From the NCBI GenBank assembly GCA_019828595.1, contig JAHQRK010000001.1, forward strand, positions 3,410,001 through 3,474,000: a DNA stretch of 64,000 nucleotides, written 5' to 3'. The notes under the pieces are model-generated. The model did no database searches, was not told the origin of the DNA, and was given only the letters and a program-made list of their open reading frames with translations. The first letter of the stretch is position 1; each line of letters opens with the position of its first letter. Source of the DNA: Aphanomyces cochlioides (lineage: Eukaryota; Oomycota; Saprolegniomycetes; Saprolegniales; Verrucalvaceae). The translations under genes and the position numbers were made by a program. Of the stretch, positions 1-13,100 are shown piece after piece.

Positions 1-1026
1 TTGGAGGCGGCCACGAAGCCAACATCGCTTGATATGCCTTTCGTCTTCCGACACAGCAAGAAGTCCCCTCAAAACAAAGATGAAGTCAATATCGAGCCAG
101 GTGACACAAGGAATTGACTCGCCGAAGGAATCTCGCTGAATTGCGTTAAATTTCTAATCACTTTCGACCCATCGAATTCTTTTGATGTCATGTCGAACAG
201 CAGATTTGAAATATTCACCGTTCATCTACGAGATATCGTGGCGCAGCGTGCTCCAATGAGAAAAAAATGAAATATCAACTACCGGTAGACCCTCTCGAAC
301 AAAATGCGAGGCAGATCGTAAATTGAGCGATTGTGAGTTTGCCGTGCGACAGCAGACGCACGCCATGTGTTGCTTTTGCACTGTATATATTCAGTGTGGA
401 TTTGCAATTCACAGCGAGGTTGATAGGACCCCGGATACAAACGTCATGTGAGGAAATGTTCGAATCGAAGCGATAGCAAGACCAATGTAAAGTGCACCTT
501 GACGACGGGAAATTGATCAATCGAATTTTCATTGATGCGAGATTTGATTTTTGATTCATTGAGCGGGTGCCGAGGCCAGCATGGGCGAGTGGGAGATCCA
601 TGTGCATGAAAATATCGAACGTGCGAACTGATTCGCAGTAGAATATCAAGGCGTTGGTATGGACTTAATTGTCATCATCCTTGGCTTTGAAAGATAGGAA
701 AGCTTTGGTAGTCATACTGGGTGAATTTATTATGCCATCGACACATGAGATTTTTGCTCGTACACATCTCAACGTTGTTGAAAGTCTTGAACACAATGAG
801 CTTCTCGGCGACAAGATTGAACACGGGAACTGACAAATTAGTTGTTAACTCAAACTTCAACATGGTCAAACATCTTCAAATGATACACATGAATCGTAAC
901 TGGTGAAAGCTCTCGAGATCATGTGGGAGTCAGTCGGCTCGGGTGGCTCTTCAGGTTCTGATGTGGTCAGTTGCTGCTGTCCCCTATGTGTCAAGCATCA
1001 CTTCTATTACAGCACCTTTACGCAAG
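1..1026. other. No supportable gene
   Basis: About 1 kb downstream of the minus-strand myosin. Short open frames occur on both strands, but none has a recognisable motif or a neighbour-consistent exon structure. It may hold the 3' untranslated region of the myosin or an unrecognised gene continuing off the left edge. Confidence 0.5.
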
Positions 1027-4000
1027 TTACCAACGACTTTGCAATACTACTTTCCGGACTCTCCTCATGAGATCTTGCTGTTGCTTCACTTCTGCCTCCA
1101 ATTGCACTATAGGTTTGAAAACGTCTGGGTCACGAGACGTCCCCTTTGATGTCGCGTTTGTCGGGGCGGAGCCGTTCGTCACGACTGGTAGCATGACTTT
1201 GGCTTCACCACCAGAACTTGAATACACTGGGCTGAGAGGACTTCGAATGCCAAGTTCCTCCTTGCGAAGCTGCTTTCGTAGTTCGGCAATCAGGTCGTCT
1301 TTTTCTGCTATCGTTGCTCGCAATTTTTCCTACGCCATGTATCAATCAAACATGAACAACGAGATCTTGTACAATTGATTCGTTTGCTCTGGCTTCTTGC
1401 AAAAAATGTTCCTGTTTCATTTCCAAGAGTTTGAGTTGCGCCTCTAATGCCGCCACCTTGTTGTTGTTGCCATCGATCCGCGCCTCAAGCTCTTGTCGCG
1501 AGTTCTGGGAGTACCCTGAGTCTTCAGGAGTGACGGAAATGAAAACAGTTTGGACGTTGGACAGCAAATCGGTTGAGCTCGTAATTGGCGTCAGAGCTCG
1601 AATGTTGTTAGATATAATTGGTGCAGTAGACTTGAGCTGGTTGACGAGATCCGATTGGTAGGGCATGATCGGATCATTTGCTCGTTGCACTTGTTTGGAC
1701 TCATTGGATATATTCTTGACTCCATCCTGTAGCACATGTTAATAGACATGCTAAGATCGCTCCTCCGTACTGGTGTGGAAGCCAACTTCATGTCAGCCGA
1801 GCTATCAATTTCGACATCAAATTTCGTCATAAGCTGTGCGAGTTGTGTTTGAAGAGCATAAATGTGATCGTTGCTGTCTGCAATCCGATGGCCTAGCTCC
1901 TCTTCGGTAAGCTTCATGTTGAAAATTGTTGTGTTGGCATCCTTTAGCCTGCCCATAGCGGAAGCTAAATCCTCCTTGAGCTTTACATTCATTGCCTCCA
2001 CAGCCTAGTCGTTCGCAAGTAAGAAAAGTTGAGTGTAGCTTGTAACCATGATGACTGCTGCCTTAACATTCATCTCCTCTTGAGCTTGCTCAAGTTGAAT
2101 TTGTGTCTGAGCTGCTTGTGCATGCAATACAAGCATTTGATGGGAGTTTTCGTCAAGTTGCAGTTTGAAATCGGCTTCTTTGCATTGCAAATCCTCCACG
2201 TTACTTTTCAGAAGTGCAATTTCTTCTGTTAAACTTTGGTTTTCGAGTGATAATTCACTCGCCTTGCTCTTCAATTCCTAGAATGAGAGTTACATATTCA
2301 TGATGTCCAGAGTCCTACCAAAGCATTCGTCAATGTTGCCTCCAGTTGAGCTTCTGTTTGCTCGAGCTTGAGATTAGCGCTTTCAGTTTGCAATTCCAAA
2401 GCCATAACTTGTTTGCGACTTTCAGCCAATTGAACTTCCATCTTGGTCTCCTGTTGTTTTGATTCAGACAAATGGTGGATCAGGCTTTCCATCTTTTCTG
2501 TTAAAGTCATGTTGTCTAGCTTGAGTTGATTTTTGAAAGTTTCGAACACCTTCAATTAAAATGATTGAAATTTCAATCGGGACATATCTTACTTTCGCCT
2601 CAGCAGTCTTAATTTCGGCTTGCTCGTTCACTTCGCTAAATTGGCGCTGCACATTTCCCAACTGAGTTGTCAAGGACGAAATGTGTTCACTTGTGTTTGC
2701 TACATGTGATCCTAAAGTCCGCTCTTTGGCGCGCGATTCCGCCAGCGCCATTTCCAAATGGGTCACTTTAATCTGCAAATCCAATGACTTTTCTTTCAGC
2801 TCAGACATCATTCCTTCATAATCCTACAAAAATTGGCGTTACTGGTTAGTTGTACTCGATTGTGAGTGTCCTACAGAAATAACTTTCGCCTGTTCTTTGA
2901 TATGCGAGTTAGCGATATCAAACTGTAACTGCACAGATTCCAATTTGGATAGAAGAGTTGAAATTTCGCGGTTGCTGTCAGATAGTTGACTTGCTAGCTC
3001 CAATTCCTTATTTCTGACTTCGGCAATTGCTTTTTGTGAAGCGTCGACTTTTTCATAAAGAACTTCGTTATCTACTTTCAATTGCAATTTCATCGTTTCT
3101 TCAGCCTACTGGATATGAGCAACCACATTCAGAATACATGGAATGTACCATCACAACAGCATCTTTAACTGCGATGTGTTCATGGACTTGATCCAGTTGA
3201 AGCTGCATTTGCTTCAGCTGGGCTCCCAAAACAACAGCACGACGACTACTTTCTGCAAGTTGATCATCTAGTTCTTCTTCAGTTTGCTTTGCAGCGATTT
3301 GGCTGAGTTTGAGGGATTGTAGCTCCGTAGTGAGCGACGTATGAACTTCGGTCAATTGCCCACACATTTTTTCCAACTCCTAGGCACAGGGAAGTCTGAA
3401 AAACTGGGGAGAAATGTCCATGCTACCTCTACGGTTGCCGACTTGTCATCGAGAGCATTCTTGGTTCTTTCGAGTTCAGCCAGTTTGTCCTTCAAATTCA
3501 AACCTGTATACTGTAACTGAGACTGCAACTTTGAGATTTCTATGTTGCTGTCGGTCAGCTTGGTATCCAAAGCAACTTCCTTGTCCTTGGATTCCATCAG
3601 AGCTGCTGCCAAAGATTCCACTTTTTGCTTGAGGGTCATGTTGTCCTCCTTCAATAATTGTCTGAAGTTTTCGAATTCCTGCCATGTTCAATGAATTAAC
3701 GATAGCGATATTTCCCGCCCACCTTGACTGCTGCATTGTGAATTTCGATTTCCACCTGTGCTTGTTTGTATTGAAGATGCAAGGCTTTTAGTTGCGAATT
3801 GAGTGATGCCACTTGCTGGTTATGGTCCTCTTGCTGAGCTTGTAAAGCCTGGGTTAGTTCCTCCTCCTTGGAGGCTGCGAGTGTTTTCTCCAGTTGAACC
3901 ATCTTCTCCATGAGTTGGGAGCCTTTTTCTCGGTATTGATCTTTAATAGTTTCAAGCTCCTATGATACGCTATTAGATCAGGAATTCCATCGTGTAACTC

Positions 4001-7000
4001 ACTGAAATTTTGTTTGATTTGAGCTCAATATGGCTATTGGCAGCATCAAGATCTGCTTGTAGCCTGTTCAATTCAAAGTTCAAATGAGATATTTCACTCC
4101 TTGCGTTCGTAATTTCGGTTTCCAAACGATTAATTTTGTGAGAGGATTCAGAGTTAATCCGATCAAGATCCATCGAAAGTTGCATATTTTGGGACTTTAG
4201 TGCCAATAATGCTGTTTCGAGGTCCTAGTGGCATATGTTTAATGAAGCAAGTCATTCATGGTGCTTACAGTAAGTGCTTTCGATTTTTGGTCATGATCCT
4301 CGGCGGACTTTTGTAAACGGGCTTGCAAAGTTTCCACTTGGGCAGTCAGCTCAGATATTTTACTACTACTTTCTCTAGCATGGTTGGACAATGTTTGCTC
4401 ATGCAATTGCTCCATTTCATCCATGCGTCTTAACAAAGACTCGTTTTCGTCCTTCAGCTCAGTATTGTATTCTTCAAGCTCCTACATAAAATGAGCATTT
4501 TCACTAACGAAGTATATACCGAAACTTGGACTGTCTTTAGCCTCAATTCATGTTTCGTGTCGTTGATTTTATTTTGCATTGCGTCCACTTGATCTTTAAG
4601 CTGGTTATTTTGAAGCATGTTTTCCGTTTCAAAGGAACGATAGTTCTCTAATGAGGAAGAAAGTTGTTTTTCAAAGGAATAAAGTTTTTCTTCGAGAATT
4701 CTCCGTGATTCACTCAGTGCTTTGTTGGCTTCTTCAAGGCGAGAGCACTTGACAGCTTGGACTTCACCATCATTTTGGGAGATTCTAAGATGCACTTGCA
4801 GATCTTCAATTTGGCTCGTCAAGTGAGATATTTTAATATTTCTTGTAGAGATTTCTTCCTCAAATATTGATTTCTCCGTTGCAAACGACTCAGCCATAGC
4901 TTGGAATTTAGACTGCTTTTGATCCCAGGTAACCTTTACTGCCTCCAAGGTGTCTATTCTTTCAAGTAATTTCAAGTTTTGTTCGCTCAATTGACTGTTT
5001 TCATCGTTGAGTCGAGTGACATCACGTTCTAGTTCAAGTACGTGCGCTCTTCGGTACATGGCCATGAAGCAAATGTTGACCTTGGTTACAATGCGAATAA
5101 GATCCCAATGAGCGCGAGCCCGAGATTGTTGTCGAATTTTCTTCACGTAGTTGGTAGCCAGCACCCGACGAATCTACGATAAGATTAGGACTCTGTCGAT
5201 GCTATCAAAATTACGTGTGATTGGATTTTTACACAAGCACGTTCTCGACGAACTTTATCGAGAAGAGCAGTAAAAGCGCGTTTAGCAAGATAGGCAATGC
5301 ATGCGGCGCGACCAAGTTTGCGAACATACATTGCACGTTGAAGTGGGCCCAACCAAGTAAGAAGCCATTTGCCGTTTGCCTTCAAATTCTTATGTCTTAG
5401 CAAGACTTGCAGCAAAGTCAGTTTATCTTCAACACTTCGATCAAATGCTGACCTAATTTGTAACTTGCTGAGCAGAGAGTTCCATTTTTTGGAGGCTCGG
5501 TTTTCAGCTCGAATATTCTCCACGCGCTTGCGAGCTAATATTTGTCGGAACCAGCATTGCAAAACAATTGCACGACGTCCTTTACGACAATTCAAGAAAA
5601 TCTTCTCGCACGATCGCAGTACAATAACTTTGGTAGTTGCAGAGATCCAACTTTGCTTCGCTAAGTACGAGACGAGACGTGACTTCAATTCAGCGGGGGG
5701 GAAAGCTGGCGTAACTGCAAGGACAGTGTCAAGCAAATGAATTTTTCCTATCCATGTGATGACCCTACTGTATCTTCACATTCGAGACGTACCGGTCTTA
5801 AAGAACAGGCGAGTATCGCCAAGACGAAAAGCATCCGTGGGAAAGTCAAGTACTTGGCACAGTGCTTGTGTGAATAACCTGTCATTGTCCCGGAATCTTT
5901 GCATAAAAGGTGTTCCCAATAGGTCTGAATAGATGAACACAAGTTCTTCGTAGGAAACACGTGTAGGGAGACCAACTTGCAGCACTTGACAAGCTTGAAT
6001 AGTACCAGAGCATCGCAATTGATCCAAGACACTAGAACGATCAAATATTTTTGCGTCCATTGCAGGATTTGGCTTGATGCATCGGATAAAGTTATTTCGA
6101 GTCGAATCCAGCTCAAGAACCAGCCCTTTCATTTGGTGTGAAAACATCTCAGAAACACTGCCTGGGGGTGTTTTTGACGCCCCATCAAACGAGGATGCAT
6201 TCAAAAGCTTCAAAGTTGATCCAGAAATCAATTCTTTGAACTGAGATGACGCGACATTGTTATTTTTGTCGATGAATCCATCAATGCGGTAACGCACAAT
6301 GCCAGCGTAATGTTTAATACAGAAAGTGTGTTGTGCATCACGAGGATGGGGCACGACGAAGCTAGAAACGGATATGAAGCATAGAACGTGACCACATATT
6401 ACCATGGATGCTTCTTGAAAGTTGTGTGTAAGCGTTCATTGAGTTTGCGGTCGGATGGTCCAGCTAATCGACCCACTGTATTCAAGATAGCCAAAATACC
6501 ATCCCGTCGGTCAGTTATTAGAGATAGACATTCGCGGTTATCGTCATATGAAATGGGTTTTGCCGATTCGATCCGCCTATATATTCGATAAGCACTAAAT
6601 CACGAAGAAAATGAATGGAGCTTACTGTTGAACTACCAATGGTTCATCAGCAGGTTGGGGTAAAAAGGGAAACAATAGCGATGCATTTTGAGGTGCCCAA
6701 ATGTTCTCTGCTTGGTAAAGTTCTTGCTCGGCTTTTAAAATACATTGGTTGAACATGCATTGAAGAGCTTCGTTGGCATAGTTAATGAGCAGTTGTTCAA
6801 AAGAGTTTCGATTCTTTGGTTCGAAATCCTCGAACCCAAAGATATCCAAGACACCAATATATGGCAGTTCATCTTTCATTGCCAAGTTGTACTCCAAGAT
6901 ATCGGCACATTGTAACATTAATGACGAAAATACCTACAGTCACATAATGTCCAAATCGGCATTTCCTTGAATCTACCTGATCGTAGATCATTTTTGCAAC

Positions 7001-8469
7001 GGTATCACGCGAGTATGACGCTTGCTGCACTGTCTTCCCGACAAAGTAGACAGATCCACGTCGTTGAAAGCTGCCTTTAGTGCGCTCGATTTTCTTTTTT
7101 AGCAAAGCATCAAAGAGATCGTCAAGTTTAAGACCTAACATGTCGGCAATAATGTCAATACATGCTTCTTTGTCGTCCTCTCGATGGATGATGGCAGTCA
7201 TGCCTTCGGAGGTGTCTTCCTCGTCGAAGTTCAAATTGCCCAAATGAAGCACACCAGCCACGATACGGAAGAGCTCGTTTGGGTCAATGCCAGCAAAGTT
7301 CAGCGCAGATTTTAATAGTTGAAAATTTGCTCGGTCATCGATAAAGTCACTAGCTGTGCAACCTGAGCGGTTTAAATAATGATATTGGTCCATCCACTCT
7401 TCACTGTTTGATGATCCAAATTTTGACTTTACGTAAGGATTCGGAACTAGCTTCAACTCTTCCAGTAGGGGGGCATCACCAGAACGCAGCACTTCATAAA
7501 ACACATGGAAATTCCGCTCTCCTTCGGGGGGATGCACAACGCGGGATGTCTCCAGCAAATATGTATCAATGGATGCACCAGTCAGATGCAAAGCAGTGCT
7601 TTTAATATCTTCATCTGGAGAGAATTGAAGACGCATATATTTTCCAAATCGACTAGAGTTGTGATTGCGATGTGTCTTGGCATTTCCAAATGACTCGAGA
7701 ATTGGAATAGTTTCCATCAAGCGTTCGCCAAGTGCATGTTCGTGCTCACGAATTTCTTCGTCTTGATTTGACGTTGATCGAGAGAGTTTTGCGGCACTTC
7801 CACCCGTAAAGCTGGAACGTTCGGTAAGGAAGTCCAAAATAATTTTGGACGTCTCAGTCTTTCCGGAACCACTTTCGCCACTGATGATAATGGATTGGTT
7901 CTGTTTAACAGTGCGCAATTGCCGGTATGCATTCTAGAAAAAGTTGAGTACAGCCAATGGCGCAACAGTGTACCTCGGCAACATTGTATGGATGTGGTGG
8001 AGATTTGTCAAGGGATTGAGTGACGAACATCTTCTTCTCGAGTTTCTTGAGATATCGTAAAGGATTGACGGCAATTAAGACGTTTGACATTGATGTGTAT
8101 GGTTGTCGATCGTCAGGAATCCATCGATCGTACAGATTTTTCACCAGCGCTGCTTCGTGTAGGTATCGTAGGGACGTCATGTCGGGATATGTGCTAGATC
8201 ATTTCCTCAGTGTGTGAAGCGAGGGTTTAAACTTACGTAAATAAAGGGTTTGCGGGGCAAATTGTCATCGTGTTGAAGTCCAACTGGACCGTTCGATTCG
8301 GCATTCGACTCCCTGAGCATTCATCAATCAATGCACACATACCAGTCATCTTGGTCGAGTCGAAGTTCATGAGCTTGACAAGCACCCAATCCTTGGACCC
8401 ATCGTTGTCTTTCTTCCAGTAGAGATCACCGACGCGGTAAGCACTCTCAACTCCAGGGTCGTCGGACAT
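1027..8469 (-). CDS. Unconventional myosin heavy chain with long coiled-coil tail (multi-exon)
   Basis: Actin-based ATP-driven motor. The ATG at 8469 opens a short SH3-like N-terminal piece (about 78 residues). It is followed by the motor: P-loop [12 protein letters not shown] near 7,870, switch [21 protein letters not shown] near 7,660, and switch [10 protein letters not shown] near 6,840. The converter/neck lies near 5,700-5,200 and contains basic IQ-like stretches. From about 5,160 to 1,350 the protein is almost pure coiled coil, in some ten exons of roughly 70-85 codons separated by about 40-50 bp introns. The last exon ends with a short [17 protein letters not shown] segment that also closes the paralogue at 10,110. 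I estimate about 2,100 residues. The stop at 1027 overlaps a possible donor (TTG|GTAACT), so a further 3' exon is possible. The myosin class cannot be assigned by eye; no FYVE, PH, MyTH4 or FERM domain is visible. Confidence 0.88.
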
Positions 8470-10109
8470 GGTCCTTCTTCTCTTCAGTATCTTTAAGATG
8501 CACTGACACTATGCTCGGTCTTCGTGTCAATTAAAACCATCCAGAGCATCATCAGACACGCAAAGTGTTGCAGGTGGAACGCCAGTAATACTTGCTCCCA
8601 TTAAGAGTTTCTCGACGTGCTACTAAGTTTTGCTTTTTAACCTATTGATAAACAAGTATTGTCAATTTCACAGTCAAATTTGTATTTTCGACCAAAAATC
8701 AAGTGCATTTCCAAATCGATTTGACCATGCTGTAGCGACCTAAGATCGCTGATGCTTCGATAAATTGTTCATGCGGATGCTCCGTGGTGGGTTATCATAA
8801 TCGACCAAGAGCAAGGTATTATTAATGGATAAAATGGTTTTACTAACATTTGTAGAGTATTTTACTACGTAGTAATACTCTACAAATGTTGAAGACTTTA
8901 AAAAAACTCTTCAAGTGTTGACGTTAAAAACCTTGTCTACAAGCCAGGTGGAAGACGTTGTCATGGTGGTAACGATAGGATAGTATTACTACATAGAAAG
9001 GGATTGCCTGGAATGGAATGTGTGTACTCACAGCTGTCAACACGCACACTATAATCCCGAAAGTTTTTATATGGACAGACGAAAGAACGGGGACTTGCGT
9101 GGAAGGTTCTTTGTAATGGAAAAAGGTCCAGCGATCTGACGATACCGGTATGTCTAGGTGATGGCCCTGCTATGAGCTTTCCTCGATGTCGAATCGACAG
9201 GTTGGTAACAGATAGATGCAGGTGATTTCACATGCAGAGCCGGACGGCGAGAATAAAATCGGCAGCCAAACTTGCATTATTTCAAGCGTCGCCAACGTTG
9301 ATGCCACGCAGGAAGCATCACGCTGGGAATTGGAGCCACCCGATGGAGTGATTGTTAAAAAATTCGCGATCCATTTCAAACAGAGTTGTATGAGAAAAGA
9401 GCTTGCTGGGGAAGCAAACATATAGACCGTGGTGCGGTGCAGTCTCGCAAGGTGGTTCGGCGATCAGAGAGGTGATCGACAAACCCACAAATCAGCCGAC
9501 TCGATGCAAAGCAATAAAAAATATCGAATCGATCGCCAGACACTCAGATCCATCAACCATCGGCTGTGAAATTCACCACAACTAGCTTTCCACGCAAGTC
9601 GTAGTACAGCTGTTGCCTTCAGGTGTATGTACACAAGTCAAGTTTGTGCAGTACACGATCGAAAAATGGCGATGTCTCCGTCTGATGTCTCCATCATATT
9701 CACCATGACGTGATTGACATTCCAAGCTTGTTGGGGATTTGCATCCGATATCGCAATTCAGGCGGCAACACTCAGGCTCAGTTTAAGTATCCCTCGGTAT
9801 AGTAGCATTAGATTACAATTTTTCAAGTAGAGGACATTCATTATGTAGGAGAGAGATGACACTAAACTCAGGTAATGTGTATTTTGGCACAGTTAAAAGT
9901 ATCAAAAGTGGAAAATCCTGATGAATTCTTGGCCCAAATTTAACTTTTTGTTATTATTTGGTGATATTTCCTGCTTGCCACGTTTTGAAATTCATGTCGC
10001 GAAATTGCAACCAATTTGTTCGCACGTGCTTGGCGGCCGTAAGTTGCAGCATTCCACCACAGACCACAGACGAGAGCTGTACCGTTAACACTCATTTGTA
10101 TCCCGCGCT
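8470..10109. other. Divergent intergenic region between the two myosins
   Basis: A 1.64 kb spacer separates the start codons of the head-to-head myosin paralogues. No convincing coding exon was seen; the open frames at 9,170-9,585 lack motifs. It contains a striking near-perfect palindrome at 8,845-8,890, listed separately. It must hold promoters for both genes. Confidence 0.6.
8845..8890. repeat. 46-bp near-perfect palindrome
   Basis: The left arm AACATTTGTAGAGTATT and right arm AATACTCTACAAATGTT are exact reverse complements. The centre (TTACTACGTAGT) is itself nearly self-complementary, with ACTACGTAGT in the middle; only a 2-nt asymmetry breaks the full dyad. A related half (AGTATTACTACATAG) recurs near 8,982. 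It could form a long hairpin or be a tiny MITE-like remnant; no flanking duplication was identified. Confidence 0.85.
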
Positions 10110-13100
10110 ATGAGCTCCAACTCGTATTCTTATCGGATCGGTGATCTGTACTGGAAACAGGCCGGACCAAATGAATGGATTCTCGGCAAACATGTTGCAC
10201 TCGATGAAGCAACTGAATCGATCACATTTGCACCGGTTAATGAGGCCACCGGCGCTGTCGTGCCCAACTCGGAGAGTACATTGGATTTAAAAGCGACAAC
10301 TCTCTTACCAGCTAACCCTCTCTTCACGTACGTCGTTGTGCTTGTTTGAAGCAAACTGATTTTCATCGATAGCACGAGCGCTGACATGACTACCTTGCGA
10401 TATTTACATGAGGCTGCTTTGGTGAAAAACCTATATGATCGCTGGATTGTCGACGACCGCAAACCATATACGTCCATGTCAAATGTACTTATTGCAGTAA
10501 ATCCGCTACGGTATTTGCCAAAAGTTGAAAAGGCACCATACGTTCGACAATCCTTGGACAAATCCCCACCACATCCATACCACGTTGCAGAGGTATTTTT
10601 GGCCTTTTGATTTTGTGTTGCTCATACCTGTCTAGAACTCATACCGCCAATTGCGCTCGGTGAAACAAAATCAGTCGATTATTATCAGTGGCGAAAGTGG
10701 ATCAGGGAAAACAGAAACCTCGAAAATCATCCTTGATTTTCTGACAGATCGCTCGAGCTTGAATGAAAAGCAAACGCTGGATACGTCAAGCATTGATGAC
10801 GACGAGCAACATCGAGCTCTCGAACATGCCCTGGGAGATCGCCTCATGGAGACTATTCCGATTTTAGAATCGTTTGGCAACGCCAAGACGCACCGTAACC
10901 ACAACTCCAGTCGCTTTGGCAAATACATGCGTCTTCAATTTACGCCTGCAGAAAATTCAGAGACCAAATATCACGCTTTACATTTGACCGGGGCGTCCAT
11001 CGATACATATTTGCTCGAAACTTCACGAGTCGTCGTACCACCTACTGGTGAGCGCAATTTTCACATTTTCTACGAATTACTCCGGTCTGGTGACGACGCA
11101 CTGCTGCGTGATTTGAAGCTTGTGCCGAATCCGTACAACGCATTGTCTGATGGAGAGAAAGACGCAGATGCATGGATGAACCAATACCAGTACCTTAAGA
11201 AAAGTGGTTGCACGAGTAATGACTTCGTTGATGACGCATCCAACTTTAAAAGACTCGTGGCTGCGCTTAAATGCGTCAATATTGATGCTACCGAGCTGTT
11301 CCAGGTGGTATCTGGGCTCCTTCATCTTGGAAATGTCAAATTCAGCGAAGAAGATACATCCGAAGGCATGACTGCGGCCGTTCACGAAAACGACAGAGAC
11401 GGTGCTATAACTGTGGCAGCTGAAATGATGGGACTCGACCCAGATGATTTGATGGAAGCAATTTTAACGAAGAAAATCAGTCGCATGGCAAATGATACTG
11501 TCCAGGAGAAACGAACGGGGAGACCAGGGCTTCAACGTGAAGCATCTGTTTATTACGCCAAAAAGGACTTGCGTCAAGCGAGCTTTTCACGAGACACGAT
11601 TGCAAAAATTATTTACGAGCAGGTTAGTACCAGTCAAAGCTATCAGTTGACAAAATGTTTTAGGTGTTTGGATCACTAATGCGCCAATGTGCTGCTGCTC
11701 TCGAATACAATGCTGAAAAGAAAGATGAGCTTCCCTATATTGGCGTCTTGGATATCTTCGGTTTTGAAGACTTTGAGCCAAATAATCGAAACTCGCTTGA
11801 ACAGCTACTGATCAACTATGCCAATGAATCATTGCAGAGCCTTTTCAATCAATGCATTCTGAAGGCAGAGCAAGAATTGTATCAAACAGAGCACATTTGG
11901 TCGCCCCAAAATGCAAATCTATTGTTTCCATTTGGTGAATTCGATATTCCAACCACGACAACGTAAGAACTGAAAAGTCTTGAATTTGGAACTCATATGA
12001 GTGTAGCCCTGTATTTGATCAACAACCTCACCAACTGGTCTCGTACGATGACAACAAAGAGTGCCTCTCATTGATTGCGGCCAAGAATGACGGAATGTTT
12101 TCTGTACTTGATACCGTTGGCAAGCTTGCAGGACCAACAGATCGTAAACTCATTGAAAGATTTCATACCTTGTTCAAAAAGCATCCCTGGTACGTTCATA
12201 CCCATGAGTTCATACAACTGACTATAATGAAAAGCTTTGTGGCTCCACATCCCAAAGATATGGTGCACACGTTCTGCATTCGTCATTTTGCTGGTGTTGT
12301 GCGGTATCGAATTGATTCTTTCATTGACAAAAACAGCAACATTATATCAACTCAATTCGAAGATCTCATCAAGAGTTCAACGTTGTCAATTCTCAGCTCA
12401 GCATTTCCCGAGCAGTCCAATGAGTTAACTGTCTCACGAAGGCGAGGAGGTGCTGCTGCAAACAAAAATTCAGGCAGTGTTGCATTGTCGTTTTCGACGC
12501 AAATGAAGGGTCTGTTGACTGAACTTGAATCGACTCGCTGTAACTTCATCCGCTGCATAAAACCCAATGCAGCGATGGACGTGACAATTTTCAACCGTGC
12601 AAGCGTCCTGGAACAGTTGCGATGTTCTGGTACCATCCAAGCTTGTCAAGTACTTCAAGTTGGTTTACCAACTCGAGTGAATTTCGAAGAGATTGTCGAC
12701 ATTTACACTGCTCTCTTGGGCAATGATTTCATGTTCAAATTTCCGTCAAGTGGTCGTCTTTTTACACAAGCTCTCTGTTCAGTTCTCGAGTTTCCTGCTG
12801 ATGCATATCGCCTGGGTGACACAAGAATATTTTTTAAGACAGGTATGTTGCCCGCAACATTACCAAGTCAACTTTCTGTAGGAAAAATTCATTTGCTTGA
12901 CACTCTGCTTAATATTACACCAACCATGGAGCCCGAAGAACTGAAAAAGAGATTAATCCACTACTTGGTCAAACGGCGATGGATCTGTGCCGTGACTAAA
13001 GTAGCCGTTTCGCGTCGGATGCAGATTCTGTGCGAGGAATGTCAACATAAACGCCGAGCGGTAGTACTGCAGTGCTGGTATCGTCAAATTCTGGCTCGAC

